Positions 1 through 8,404 of a stretch of 64,000 bases of DNA are shown here, in pieces. A model generated the notes under the pieces. It was not told the DNA's origin. It saw nothing but the letters and a program-made list of their open reading frames with translations, and did not search any database. Location of the stretch: assembly GCA_035906255.1 (NCBI GenBank), contig JAMIFM010000015.1, forward strand, positions 52,829 to 116,828. Direction: 5' to 3'. Position 1 is the first letter of the stretch; every line of letters starts with the position of its first letter. This DNA comes from SB11 sp035906255 (GTDB taxonomy: Bacteria; Bacteroidota; Bacteroidia; UBA8524). The position numbers were made by a program, and so were the translations under genes.

Positions 1-197
1 TCGTCGCGCTTTAGCACGTGCTGTCCCCTATATATAGGGCTAACCTCCCTTTTTTGTTCAGGATAGCTGATGGTGGTTTTCCTGCTCAGAAAATGTTTAA
101 GGGTAATGCCAAGCCCTTTTATTACAGCAGGCAGATACAGTCTTTCACTGAAAGACATTTTTTTATCTGATACTACTTTCGAACGGTTTGTTAACAT
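1..197 (-). CDS. nuoI: NADH-quinone oxidoreductase subunit I, N-terminal part
   Basis: Partial gene that runs off the left edge. From the ATG at 197 the minus strand reads MLTNRSKVVSDKKMSF, then a segment with LYLPAVIKGLGITLKHFL, and ends near YRGQHVLKRD. This is the N-terminal membrane-associated helix and start of the mature fold of NuoI, the complex I subunit carrying two 4Fe-4S clusters that passes electrons from the peripheral arm toward quinone. The cluster-binding cysteines lie outside the window. It starts 13 bases after the nuoH stop, as expected for the conserved nuoH-nuoI order. The call rests on about 65 residues plus gene order. Confidence 0.85.
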   Translation of the reverse strand, partial: MLTNRSKVVSDKKMSFSERLYLPAVIKGLGITLKHFLSRKTTISYPEQKREVSPIYRGQHVLKRD

Positions 198-210
198 TTT
201 ATAATCCTTA

Positions 211-1254
211 CTATTTTCCGGTTATCATTAATATTATACCTGTGATACCAATGTTTAGGATTGACAAGGGTATTAGTGTCTTCCATCCCAAATTCATCAA
301 TTGGTCGTAGCGGAACCGAGGAATAGTCCAACGAACCCACATGAAAAAGAAAATAAAGAAGAAGATTTTTAGGAACAGGGCTATGGTACCCAAAATGGTA
401 ATCCAGTTGGCCGATAAGCCCAAATCGTGCATAAAAGGGAAGTTATACCCGCCAAAATACAGGGTTGAGATAACTGCCGACGAGATGAACATATTGATGT
501 ACTCAGCAAACAGATAAAAGCCCAGTTTCATACTGCTGTACTCGGTATGGTAGCCGCCTACCAGTTCTGTTTCGCATTCAGCAAGGTCAAAAGGAGTTCG
601 GTTACACTCGGCAAAAGCACATACCAAAAAGATAATAAAGCCGATAGGTTGATATACAATGTTCCAAAAATTCCAATCGCCCGCTACACCACCGTCTTGC
701 ATGGCCGAAATTTCTTTCATGCTCAAAGTTCCCGTCATCATCACCAAAGCGATAATAGAAAAACCCATCGCTATCTCGTATGAAATCATCTGGGCTGACG
801 CACGGATAGCACCCAACAACGAAAATTTGTTGTTTGATGCCCAACCGCCTATCATAATACCGTAAACACCTATTGATACCACACCAAACAGGTATAAAAG
901 CCCGATATTTATATCAGTGATTTGTAGAGAGTACTCTTGCCCTGCAATGGTGATGGTATTGCCCCAAGGCACTACAACACCGGTCATCAATGCAGTTAAC
1001 ATGGCAATACAAGGGCCTAATACAAACAACATTCTGTTTGATGCAACAGGAATAATCTCCTCTTTCATAAACATCTTCACCCCATCGGCAAGGGGTTGAA
1101 GTATGCCTAAAGGTCCTGCGCGGTTTGGCCCCACCCTGTCTTGTATAAATGCAGCCACTTTACGCTCTGCATACGTAGAATACATGGCTATTAACAGTGT
1201 AATACCAAATACTGCTACTATCAAAATGAGTTTATATATGATAAACGTTTCCAT
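211..1254 (-). CDS. nuoH: NADH-quinone oxidoreductase subunit H
   Basis: A 347-residue polytopic membrane protein of complex I, close to the usual family length. NuoH sits at the junction of the peripheral and membrane arms and forms part of the quinone-binding chamber. Visible family signatures include YAERKVAAFIQDRVGPNRAG near residues 28-47, a run of hydrophobic segments, and the acidic loop AECNRTPFDLAECETELV around residues 220-237. The gene lies between nuoG (15-base gap) and nuoI (13-base gap) and is transcribed with them. The start at Met-Glu-Thr-Phe fits the first membrane helix. No anomalies seen. Confidence 0.96.
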   Translation of the reverse strand: METFIIYKLILIVAVFGITLLIAMYSTYAERKVAAFIQDRVGPNRAGPLGILQPLADGVKMFMKEEIIPVASNRMLFVLGPCIAMLTALMTGVVVPWGNTITIAGQEYSLQITDINIGLLYLFGVVSIGVYGIMIGGWASNNKFSLLGAIRASAQMISYEIAMGFSIIALVMMTGTLSMKEISAMQDGGVAGDWNFWNIVYQPIGFIIFLVCAFAECNRTPFDLAECETELVGGYHTEYSSMKLGFYLFAEYINMFISSAVISTLYFGGYNFPFMHDLGLSANWITILGTIALFLKIFFFIFFFMWVRWTIPRFRYDQLMNLGWKTLIPLSILNIGITGIILMITGK

Positions 1255-1269
1255 TATAAAGCTACTGCC

Positions 1270-2280
1270 TTAGTCAATCTTTTTTACTTCGTTAAGCCTA
1301 TCTAAATCTTTGCCTCCCTGAAATTTAACCTGTCTTTCAACATCGGCCTGCAACTTCTGAAGGTCTGACAACTCGTAGTGGTTTTGTGAAATAACGCTAC
1401 CCCTGTCTATATGGCGTGGGCCTTCAATCACCCAGTCTTGCATATTTTTATGTTCAAAACGGCATTCGTTGCAAATAAACTCGTGTACCTCGCCGTATTT
1501 GTCTTTGCGGGCTGATACGCGCAATACTTCTTGGTCTTTTGTCCAAAGCACTACCTTACCGCTGCATTTGGGGCAATCCCTGTGCGCATCTAAAGGTTTG
1601 GTAAACCATACCCTGCTCTTAAACCTGAATGTATTATCGGTAAGCGCACCCACAGGACACACATCTATCATGTTGCCCGAAAAATCGTTCTCAATGTTGT
1701 TTTTAACGTAGGTGCTAATCTCTGCTCTATCGCCGCGATTCATCACCCCGTGCACGCGTTCGCCCGTCAATTGGTCGCCAACATAAGTACAACGGTAGCA
1801 AAGTATGCAACGCGTCATGTGCAGCTTTATCTTATCGCCTATATCAATTTTCTCAAAAGTGCGTCGCTCTTCTTCGTAACGGGTAACTGACGCTCCGTGC
1901 TCATACGCAAGGTTTTGCAAATCGCACTCCCCTGCTTGGTCGCAAACGGGGCAATCCAACGGGTGGTTTATCAATAAAAACTCCACTACCGCTGAGCGGG
2001 CATCCAATACTTCTTTGTTGGTAATGTTTGATACCACCATACCGTCTTGCACTTGTGTTGAACACGAGGCAACCAACTTAGGCATAGGGCGGGGGTCGGC
2101 AGCACTGCCTTGCTCTACTTTTACCAAACAAACCCTGCACTTACCGCCACTGCCTTTTAGCGATGAGTAGTAACACATAGCAGGGGGCACTATCTCCCCT
2201 CCTATTTGCCGTGCGGCATTTAATATGGTAGTGCCGTTGGGCACTTCTGTTTCTATACCGTCTATGGTTATTTTTGCCAT
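1270..2280 (-). CDS. nuoG: NADH-quinone oxidoreductase subunit G, short form (Fe-S region only)
   Basis: A 336-residue complex I subunit of the peripheral arm that conducts electrons through Fe-S clusters. An N-terminal 2Fe-2S ferredoxin-like domain has the cysteines of CYYSS and GGKCRVC (residues about 36-52). The second motif HPLDCPVCDQAGECDLQ is near 110, followed by the cluster-binding TRCILCYRC around 155-165 and CPVGALTDNTFR around 208. The catalytically dead molybdopterin-oxidoreductase domain that makes Escherichia coli NuoG about 900 residues long is absent. In its place is a short tail with two CxxC pairs (CPKC, CNEC). The reading frame is clean and the spacing to nuoF and nuoH is normal, so this is a natural short form, as known in Bacteroidota, not a truncation. 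Confidence 0.93.
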   Translation of the reverse strand: MAKITIDGIETEVPNGTTILNAARQIGGEIVPPAMCYYSSLKGSGGKCRVCLVKVEQGSAADPRPMPKLVASCSTQVQDGMVVSNITNKEVLDARSAVVEFLLINHPLDCPVCDQAGECDLQNLAYEHGASVTRYEEERRTFEKIDIGDKIKLHMTRCILCYRCTYVGDQLTGERVHGVMNRGDRAEISTYVKNNIENDFSGNMIDVCPVGALTDNTFRFKSRVWFTKPLDAHRDCPKCSGKVVLWTKDQEVLRVSARKDKYGEVHEFICNECRFEHKNMQDWVIEGPRHIDRGSVISQNHYELSDLQKLQADVERQVKFQGGKDLDRLNEVKKID

Positions 2281-2308
2281 AACATCTCTTTAAGCCTACA
2301 AAAACGGC

Positions 2309-3688
2309 TTAGTTTACAGTTTCTAATGGTTGAGGTTCAACAGGCTTTAACGTGGGCGAAAAAGGCTCAAGTTCAAAGTGTTTAGGGTTTTTCACCTTAT
2401 CGGAATTTAGTACGTGGTACTCAAACTCTTCTCTAAAGTGGCGGATGGCACTTGCTACCGGCCATGCTGCTGCATCGCCAAGCGGGCAAATAGTATTCCC
2501 TTCAATGTTCTTGGCCACATTAACCAATAGGTCTATGTCGCTCATTTTACCGTGCCCCGATTCTATCTTGTGCAATACCTTTTCCATCCACGCAGTACCT
2601 TCACGGCAAGGGCTGCATTGGCCGCACGACTCGTGGTGGTAGAAACGGGTGAAATTCCAAAGATTACGAACGATACACGTGGTTTCGTCCATCACAATAA
2701 AACCGCCTGAACCTAACATGGTGCCTGAAACAAAGCCTCCGTCTGACAATGATTCGTAGGTCATCAAACGGGGTTCGCCGTTGGCTGTTTTTAATATCAA
2801 ATCAGCAGGAAGAATGGGCACGGATGAACCGCCTGCCACCACCGCTTTTAGTTTACGGTTGTTGCGGATACCGCCGCAGTATTCATCTGAGTATATAAAT
2901 TCTTCAACGGGTAAGCCCATCTCAATCTCATATACTCCGGGCTTATTAATATGCCCGCAAGCCGAAATAAGTTTGGTGCCTGTACTACGTCCTATACCAA
3001 TTTTTGCGTACTCGTCACCGGTCATGTTAAGAATGGCCGGAACGGTAGCTATCGATTCTACGTTGTTTACAACGGTTGGGCATCCCCATAATCCTGATAC
3101 AGCAGGAAACGGAGGTTTAATACGCGGATTACCGCGTTTACCTTCTAATGATTCTATAAGGGCTGTTTCTTCACCGCAGATATATGCACCGCCACCGGGT
3201 TGTACATATATGTCTAATGAATAATCAGTGCCTAAAATGTTTTTCCCTAAAAACCCTGCTGCATACGCTTCGTCGATGGCTGCTTCCAATTTGGGAAATA
3301 TCCACCTAAACTCACCGCGCATATATATATATGCTGTGTTAGCGCCCAATGCGTAACTGGCCGAAATCATCCCCTCAATCAGCAGGTGGGGCAGTTTATC
3401 AAGTAACGTACGGTCTTTAAAAGTACCGGGCTCGCTTTCATCAGCATTCACCACTAAGTAGCGCGGTTTATCACTTTTTTTATCAATAAAGCTCCACTTC
3501 ATCCCCATAGGGAAACCAGCACCACCCCTACCCCTAAGTCCTGATTTTTTAACCTCTTCGGTTACTTCATCGGGTGTCATGGTTTTCAGGGCTTTTTCAA
3601 CCGAGTTGTAGCCGCCGTTTTGCCTATATACCTGAAAGGTGTTGATACCGGGTATATCTAATTTATCTAAAAGCAGTTTTCTTCCCAT
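2309..3688 (-). CDS. nuoF: NADH-quinone oxidoreductase subunit F
   Basis: The 459-residue NADH-binding flavoprotein of complex I. It oxidises NADH with FMN and passes electrons to a 4Fe-4S cluster. Visible features: SGLRGRGGAGFPMGMKW (about residues 49-65), the Gly-rich nucleotide/FMN site; NADESEPGTFKDR around 82-94; GAYICGEETALIESLEG around 167-183; and the C-terminal cluster motif ESCGQCSPCREGT near 353-365 with a later Cys in NTICPLGDAA. Length and motif order match the family. It lies 5 bases after nuoE and 28 bases before nuoG in the same operon. Confidence 0.97.
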   Translation of the reverse strand: MGRKLLLDKLDIPGINTFQVYRQNGGYNSVEKALKTMTPDEVTEEVKKSGLRGRGGAGFPMGMKWSFIDKKSDKPRYLVVNADESEPGTFKDRTLLDKLPHLLIEGMISASYALGANTAYIYMRGEFRWIFPKLEAAIDEAYAAGFLGKNILGTDYSLDIYVQPGGGAYICGEETALIESLEGKRGNPRIKPPFPAVSGLWGCPTVVNNVESIATVPAILNMTGDEYAKIGIGRSTGTKLISACGHINKPGVYEIEMGLPVEEFIYSDEYCGGIRNNRKLKAVVAGGSSVPILPADLILKTANGEPRLMTYESLSDGGFVSGTMLGSGGFIVMDETTCIVRNLWNFTRFYHHESCGQCSPCREGTAWMEKVLHKIESGHGKMSDIDLLVNVAKNIEGNTICPLGDAAAWPVASAIRHFREEFEYHVLNSDKVKNPKHFELEPFSPTLKPVEPQPLETVN

Positions 3689-3693
3689 TGCTC

Positions 3694-4203
3694 TTATTGC
3701 TGAGAATTTTTAAACTTTTCAAGTAACTCGTCCACCTTGTTGTTATCAAGGTTTTCGTAATAATGGTCGCCCATTTGCAGCATGGGTGCAGTGCCGCAAG
3801 AGGCCATACACTCTACCGTTTTAAGCGTAAACATACCATCGGCAGTGGTTCCCCCTGCCTTTATGTTCAGTTTGTTTTCTATGTGTGCAATTATGTCTTC
3901 GGCACCCATTAACCAGCAAGGGCCTGTGCGGCATACTTCAAGTACACACTTTCCTACAGGTTCTAAATTGAACATGGTGTAGAATGAGGCCACTTCAAAT
4001 ACTTCAACGGGTTTTATGTGCAGCATACGGGCTACGTACTCCATTACGGGAGCACTAAGCCAGCCGCCAAATTCGGCTTGTGCCAAATGCAATACCGGCA
4101 ACAGGGCAGATTTTTGTTTGCCCTCGGGGTATCTTTTAATAATTTTTCCGATAACCTTTAAGGTTTCCTCAGAAAATTGCACATTCTCTTGTCCAGTCTC
4201 CAT
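3694..4203 (-). CDS. nuoE: NADH-quinone oxidoreductase subunit E
   Basis: A 169-residue thioredoxin-like 2Fe-2S subunit of the complex I NADH dehydrogenase module, partner of NuoF. The cluster ligands are visible in two pairs: LEVCRTGPCWLMGA near residues 88-101 and VECMASCGTAPM around 129-140. The N-terminal helical part (KIIKRYPEGKQKSALLPVLH) is typical. The gene lies between nuoD (30-base gap) and nuoF (5-base gap). No unusual features. Confidence 0.96.
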   Translation of the reverse strand: METGQENVQFSEETLKVIGKIIKRYPEGKQKSALLPVLHLAQAEFGGWLSAPVMEYVARMLHIKPVEVFEVASFYTMFNLEPVGKCVLEVCRTGPCWLMGAEDIIAHIENKLNIKAGGTTADGMFTLKTVECMASCGTAPMLQMGDHYYENLDNNKVDELLEKFKNSQQ

Positions 4204-4233
4204 ATACTCGCTGTATCAGCTTGTTAATGTTTT

Positions 4234-5448
4234 TTACGCGTCTAATTCTCCTGCTATTACGTTCATGCTGCTCATGGTTAAAATGGCATCACTAAGCATT
4301 GAGCCTTTTATCATTTCAGGATATGCCTGATAATAGATAAAACAAGGCCTGCGAAGGTGTAATCTGTATGGAGTACGTCCCCCGTCGCTTACTAAATAAA
4401 AACCAAGCTCACCATTACCACCTTCAACACTGTGATATACTTCGCCTTTGGGCACATCGGTTTCGCCCATCACTATTTTAAAGTGATAGATAAGAGCTTC
4501 CATATTGTTATACACCATCTCTTTGGGAGGCAGGTAAAAGTCAGGAATATCCGCATGAAACTTACCGTCTTTAGGCATTTTGGCCAATGCTTGTTTAATG
4601 ATGCTGATGCTTTCCCACATTTCTTGCTGGCGCACCATAAAACGGTCGTAAGTATCACCCTGTGTGCCCACAGGGATTATAAAATCAAAATCTTGGTAAG
4701 ATGAGTAGGGGTTCATTACCCGCACATCATAATCAACACCGGCCGCCCTAAGATTAGGGCCAGTGAAGCTGTAACTCAATGCCCTCTCAGCCGATATAGG
4801 CCCGCACCCAATGGTACGATCCATAAAAATACGGTTGCGCTCAAGCAGGTTACTAAACTCTTTTAACACTTTGGGAAACTCCTCAACAAACTTGTGAATC
4901 TTATCCCATGCTTTTTGAGGGAAATCGCGTTCAAACCCGCCTATACGGCCAATGTTGGTAGTAAGGCGCGCTCCGCAAATCTCTTCGTATATTTCGTAAA
5001 TCTTTTCGCGTTCCTGAAACATATACACAAAGCCCGTTAAGGCTCCGGTATCAACCCCGATTACACTGTTACACACAATATGGTCAGCAAGGCGGGCAAG
5101 TTCCATAATAACCACCCGCATATAATCCACCCGTTTGGGTATTTCTGCCTTTATCAGTTTTTCAACCGTCATGTGCCAACCCATATTATTTATGGGCGAT
5201 GAGCAGTAGTTCATACGGTCGGTAATGGGCGTAATCTGATAAAACGGCCTGCGTTCAGCCAGTTTCTCAAAAGCACGGTGTATGTAGCCGATAGTAGGTT
5301 CGGCATCCACAATTATTTCCCCGTCCATCGTAAGCACGTTCTGAAAAATACCGTGCGTAGCCGGGTGGGTAGGCCCAAGGTTTAGAGTGGTGAACTCTTT
5401 TTCTTCAGGCGCAACTATAGTTGCTGTTAAATCCGTTGCTTGCTCCAT
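4234..5448 (-). CDS. nuoD: NADH-quinone oxidoreductase subunit D
   Basis: The 404-residue 49-kDa-type subunit of complex I, which forms the quinone-reducing site together with NuoB. Motifs: LNLGPTHPATHGIFQ near residues 22-36, HRAFEKLAERRPFYQ about 57-71, the GVDTGALTG region around 125-133, and the C-terminal RLHLRRPCF and MSSMNVIAGELDA typical of the family. The ATG overlaps the nuoC stop by one base (TAATG), which implies translational coupling. NuoC and NuoD are separate proteins here, not fused as in Escherichia coli. Confidence 0.97.
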   Translation of the reverse strand: MEQATDLTATIVAPEEKEFTTLNLGPTHPATHGIFQNVLTMDGEIIVDAEPTIGYIHRAFEKLAERRPFYQITPITDRMNYCSSPINNMGWHMTVEKLIKAEIPKRVDYMRVVIMELARLADHIVCNSVIGVDTGALTGFVYMFQEREKIYEIYEEICGARLTTNIGRIGGFERDFPQKAWDKIHKFVEEFPKVLKEFSNLLERNRIFMDRTIGCGPISAERALSYSFTGPNLRAAGVDYDVRVMNPYSSYQDFDFIIPVGTQGDTYDRFMVRQQEMWESISIIKQALAKMPKDGKFHADIPDFYLPPKEMVYNNMEALIYHFKIVMGETDVPKGEVYHSVEGGNGELGFYLVSDGGRTPYRLHLRRPCFIYYQAYPEMIKGSMLSDAILTMSSMNVIAGELDA

Positions 5449-5942
5449 TATCGTCCAAACATTTCGTCTTTTTTATCCTCCCGCATCTGGTCTTCAAGCG
5501 GGTATTCTTTGCGCAAAGGGTGGATAATCATATCCTCCACGTTCAAAATCCTTTTTAGGTTTGGATGACCTGTAAATTTCACCCCGAAAAAGTCATACGT
5601 TTCACGTTCCAGCCAGTTAGCGGCCGCAAAAACGTTGGTAAGGGTTTCAATTTCAGGAGCCGCATCACTCAAAAACGTTTTTATGCGTACCCTTGAGTTC
5701 TTTTCAAGATTATGAAGCAGGTAAAACATTGCCATTTGAGCCGTTTCAGGGTAGTGAACGGCAAACAATGTGGTAAGAAAACGGTAACCCAATGCAGGCT
5801 CGTTATACAAATACGCTATCAGTTCAATGGTTTTGCTCTTATCAACCGTAATGGTTAAAAACTCACCATCGTTTTCAATTGCAAAAATATAAGGCCCAAA
5901 CTGTTCTTGTACTTTGCCGGTAATGCTGCTTGTTTCCATCAA
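5448..5942 (-). CDS. nuoC: NADH-quinone oxidoreductase subunit C
   Basis: The 164-residue 30-kDa-type subunit of the complex I peripheral arm, structural partner of NuoD. The signature near the C terminus, WLERETYDFFGVKFTGHPN (about residues 109-127) followed by LRKEYPLEDQ, is the family hallmark. It is separated from nuoB by two bases and overlaps nuoD by one base, so the three genes are tightly coupled. Length is normal for a stand-alone NuoC. Confidence 0.95.
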   Translation of the reverse strand: MMETSSITGKVQEQFGPYIFAIENDGEFLTITVDKSKTIELIAYLYNEPALGYRFLTTLFAVHYPETAQMAMFYLLHNLEKNSRVRIKTFLSDAAPEIETLTNVFAAANWLERETYDFFGVKFTGHPNLKRILNVEDMIIHPLRKEYPLEDQMREDKKDEMFGR

Positions 5943-5944
5943 GA

Positions 5945-6490
5945 TTATTCTATGCCGTAACTATCCAACATCGCTTCATACCTTGATGAGCTTCGCCTTC
6001 CAAACTGCTCGGTCTCTGCCAGTTGTTGTATCTTTAATATACCTTCTATTATTTGTTCAGGACGTGGCGGGCAACCCGGCACATACACATCCACCGGGAT
6101 AATGCGGTCTATACCTTGTAATACGCTGTAAGTATCAAAAATACCGCCTGTGCAGGCACAAGCACCCACACTAAGTACCCATTTGGGTTCGGCCATTTGC
6201 TCATACACTTGTCGCAATACAGGCCCCATTTTTTTTGCTATGGTACCCATTACCATCAGTAAATCTGCCTGACGGGGAGAAAAACTTAGACGCTCTGACC
6301 CAAAGCGAGCCAAATCATAATGTGCCCCCATGGTAGCCATAAACTCAATACCGCAACACGATGTAGCAAAAGGTAAAGGCCATAAAGAGTTTTTGCGGGC
6401 CATGCCTACCACCTTCTCAAGGTTTGTGGCAAAAAACCCTGCACCTTCCAAGCCGGCAGGTGCATTTGTCATTTTAACAATATCCGACAT
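5945..6490 (-). CDS. nuoB: NADH-quinone oxidoreductase subunit B
   Basis: The 181-residue PSST-type subunit that carries cluster N2, the last Fe-S cluster before quinone. Cluster ligands are visible in PFATSCCGIEFM (adjacent cysteines near residues 45-46), in VGACACTGG around 108-116, and in YVPGCPPRPEQIIEG around 137-151. It follows nuoA by 21 bases. The short N-terminal extension before SLWPLPFATSCC is usual for the family. Confidence 0.97.
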   Translation of the reverse strand: MSDIVKMTNAPAGLEGAGFFATNLEKVVGMARKNSLWPLPFATSCCGIEFMATMGAHYDLARFGSERLSFSPRQADLLMVMGTIAKKMGPVLRQVYEQMAEPKWVLSVGACACTGGIFDTYSVLQGIDRIIPVDVYVPGCPPRPEQIIEGILKIQQLAETEQFGRRSSSRYEAMLDSYGIE

Positions 6491-6511
6491 TACTACTCCC
6501 TGATATACTTA

Positions 6512-6895
6512 TTAGTCCCACTTCAACGCACCTTTTTTAAGAATATAAAAAAAGCCGGTTAGCAAAAACCCGATGAATAAAAACATTTCGATAAAACCTG
6601 TCGTCCCTAAGTCTTTAAAGTTAACAGCCCAAGGATACATGAAGATTACTTCCACATCAAACAGCACAAAAAGAATAGCTACAAGGAAGTATTTGATTGA
6701 TAATGGAATACGGGCATTGCCCTGCGATTCGATACCACACTCAAAGGCATCGAGCTTATTTTTTGAACGATGCTTAGGCCCAAGCACGTGTGTAACAATC
6801 ATGGTTGTAGCCACAAAACCTAATGCTACTATGAACATTAAGACTATTGGCAGGTATTGCATTAAGCTGTCATCTATCTGCATATCCATTTTCAA
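6512..6895 (-). CDS. nuoA: NADH-quinone oxidoreductase subunit A
   Basis: A 127-residue small membrane subunit of complex I with three predicted membrane helices. Between helices 1 and 2 is the conserved loop ECGIESQGNARIPLSIKYF (residues about 51-69), and helix 2 reads FVLFDVEVIFMYPWA. As first gene of the operon its start decides the leader length. Two close ATGs are present (MKMDMQIDD), and the first is used here. The preceding non-coding region is about 240 bases to the nearest promoter-like element. Confidence 0.95.
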   Translation of the reverse strand: MKMDMQIDDSLMQYLPIVLMFIVALGFVATTMIVTHVLGPKHRSKNKLDAFECGIESQGNARIPLSIKYFLVAILFVLFDVEVIFMYPWAVNFKDLGTTGFIEMFLFIGFLLTGFFYILKKGALKWD

Positions 6896-7133
6896 AAAAA
6901 CGGTTAAACTCTTTTTTTAGCGGCCAAAACTATAACAACAAAAGGGTAGCTATGGGGTGATGTTTGTTTAAACATCATTCCACGCATAATTCGCCAAAAC
7001 TTGAGTTTGTATAGAACCTTATGCCTATGCCTTAACTACCTAACCATCTGATTTACTGAACGAAGCAACCCGTATTTTTTAAATAAAAACGGCTTTGTGT
7101 GTACAGTTACTACCTGCTTTCAGTAGCGGCGCG
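6896..7133 (-). other. Presumed long 5' leader of the nuo operon
   Basis: No ORF worth calling. If the promoter-like element at 7134-7168 is used, this is a transcribed leader of about 235 bases. It contains a perfect hairpin at 6958-6977 (TGATGTTT, loop GTTT, AAACATCA). There is also a second TAnnTTTG match on the minus strand (+ strand CAAAACTA near 6925-6932) without a suitably spaced -33 TTG. No known riboswitch was recognised. Confidence 0.35.
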
Positions 7134-7168
7134 CAAAGGTAAAAACTTATACCATATTATGAAACAAA
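7134..7168 (-). promoter_or_regulatory. Candidate Bacteroidota-type promoter for nuoA
   Basis: On the minus strand the sequence reads TTTG, 23 bases, then TACCTTTG followed by CGC. This matches the Bacteroidota primary sigma -7 element TAnnTTTG (7134-7141) with an upstream TTTG (7165-7168). The spacing is slightly long. It lies about 240 bases upstream of nuoA and is the best match in this intergenic region. Confidence 0.5.
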
Positions 7169-7468
7169 ATCAGCACCCCTGTACCAACATGTTGTATGCC
7201 TTAATGCACAAGGGTTTTGCAAGTTTTTTGTAAACTTTTCTACAATTTTTTTAACTGCTGCCTCTAAAATTTGTCAGTTTCTTAACACATTTCATCTAAA
7301 AAATTAGTACTCCAAAATATCTCCCTCGTATTATTCAACCCTTTATGTTGTAATTTGCTCTTTGCCCGTTGTCTTGCAAAAGATTTAACACATTTTTTTG
7401 TTCAAACTTTTTATATTCGCCCCCTGATTTTTTTAAATGCGCAGATAGCATTACACACATACCAAAAA

Positions 7469-7597
7469 ATGAAAAAAAACAAGTTCACTCTTATGTTTAA
7501 CACCCCTGCATCATTCAGGGCGTTGTTATCCTTGTTTTCTATTCCTACAGGAGTAGTTTTTGTTCAAAGCCGAATAGCTTACATTTCCCGACGCTGA
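7469..7597 (+). CDS. Candidate arginine leader peptide
   Basis: A 42-codon ORF starting with ATG in an A-rich context (MKKNKFTLMFNTP) and ending SRIAYISRR-stop. The last two sense codons, CGA CGC, and a nearby CGA (Ser-Arg-Ile) are arginine codons, and four of the 42 residues are Arg. The terminal Arg codons lie inside the first arm of a stem-loop array placed directly before the arginine operon. This is the layout expected of a ribosome-stalling leader peptide. No similarity to a known protein is recognised. The ORF could also be accidental, since the Arg enrichment is modest. Confidence 0.4.
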   Translation: MKKNKFTLMFNTPASFRALLSLFSIPTGVVFVQSRIAYISRR

Positions 7598-7638
7598 TAG
7601 CGTATTGTAATTCTTCTTGCCCCGTTACGCTCGGGGAC
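7589..7638 (+). promoter_or_regulatory. Candidate attenuator of the arginine operon
   Basis: Overlapping inverted repeats follow the Arg-Arg-stop codons of the leader ORF. ACGCT (7591-7595) pairs with AGCGT (7599-7603). AGCGTA (7599-7604) can instead pair with TACGCT (7626-7631). TACGCT is the loop of a third hairpin, CCCCG (7620-7624) with CGGGG (7632-7636). A second TACGCT, at 7691-7696, is followed by a T run. The elements are mutually exclusive, as in transcription attenuation. There is no clear T-tract right after the CCCCG/CGGGG stem, so a terminator is not proven. Confidence 0.4.
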
Positions 7639-7730
7639 TAATATTTCAAAAAACATACATTTTAAAAAATTTTAACCGCCTTGGCTGTGCTACGCTTTTT
7701 GCAGGCACAAGCAGGGCATGGACATATTAC

Positions 7731-8402
7731 ATGCACAAAAAAGACTTTGTGGTGTGTGTGGCTGAGGAACGCCACGCACACTTTGCAAAACAAATTTGCG
7801 ATGAGATGGCCTCATCGGCAAAAGCAAGGGGAACGGGTATTGCCAAACGCACGCCCGAATACCTGCAACTGAAAATGGCCGAAGGAAAAGCCATCATAGC
7901 TTTTACGAAAAAAGGCGAGTGGGCGGGCTTTTGCTACATTGAAACTTGGGGACACGAAAAGTTTGTAGCCAACTCCGGCCTTATTGTTTCGCCTGATTAC
8001 CGTAAAAGCGGTTTGGCAAGGGAGATAAAGGAGCAGGTATTTGAGCTTTCGCGAAAAAAATACCCTGCTGCTAAAATATTCGGTCTCACTACGGGTTTGG
8101 CCGTAATGAAAATAAACTCTGAGCTGGGTTATGTGCCCGTTACGTATTCTGAACTTACTGACGATGATGCGTTTTGGAAAGGCTGCCAAAGCTGTGTGAA
8201 TTATGAAATACTGATGAGCAAAGAGCGTAAAAACTGCCTTTGCACAGCCATGCTATACAACCCCGAAGACAAAAAACGCGGCAAACGCAAGATGTGGGAG
8301 TTTGCAAAGCAATCGAAACTTTACGAACGACTTACGCGCCTTAAACGCTGGAGTTTTTTGAAACAATTAAAAGACCAGAATAAAAAAACAACTCTTTACT
8401 AA
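7731..8402 (+). CDS. GNAT-family acyltransferase, probable N-acylglutamate synthase
   Basis: A 223-residue protein, first gene of the arginine operon. It has the GNAT core: a beta strand with AGFCYIETWG, VANSGLIVSPDYRKSGLAREIK (acyl-CoA binding loop, residues about 79-100), and GLTTGLAVMKINSELGYVPV. By position it is the candidate for the first step, acylation of glutamate, since no classical argA or argJ is present. I chose ATG 7731 (MHKKDFVVCVAEE). A longer frame from TTG 7617 would add 38 residues read through the hairpin region and looks non-coding. It ends two bases before argG. Whether it uses acetyl- or succinyl-CoA cannot be told from sequence. Confidence 0.75.
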   Translation: MHKKDFVVCVAEERHAHFAKQICDEMASSAKARGTGIAKRTPEYLQLKMAEGKAIIAFTKKGEWAGFCYIETWGHEKFVANSGLIVSPDYRKSGLAREIKEQVFELSRKKYPAAKIFGLTTGLAVMKINSELGYVPVTYSELTDDDAFWKGCQSCVNYEILMSKERKNCLCTAMLYNPEDKKRGKRKMWEFAKQSKLYERLTRLKRWSFLKQLKDQNKKTTLY

Positions 8403-8404
8403 TA

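Noticed and set aside
1270..2280. NuoG as a truncated or broken gene
   Set aside because: The frame is clean, operon spacing is intact and short NuoG without the molybdopterin domain is usual in this phylum.
7617..7730. N-terminal extension of the GNAT protein from TTG 7617
   Set aside because: The 38 extra residues are read through the hairpin region and have no fold-like pattern. ATG 7731 gives a normal GNAT start.
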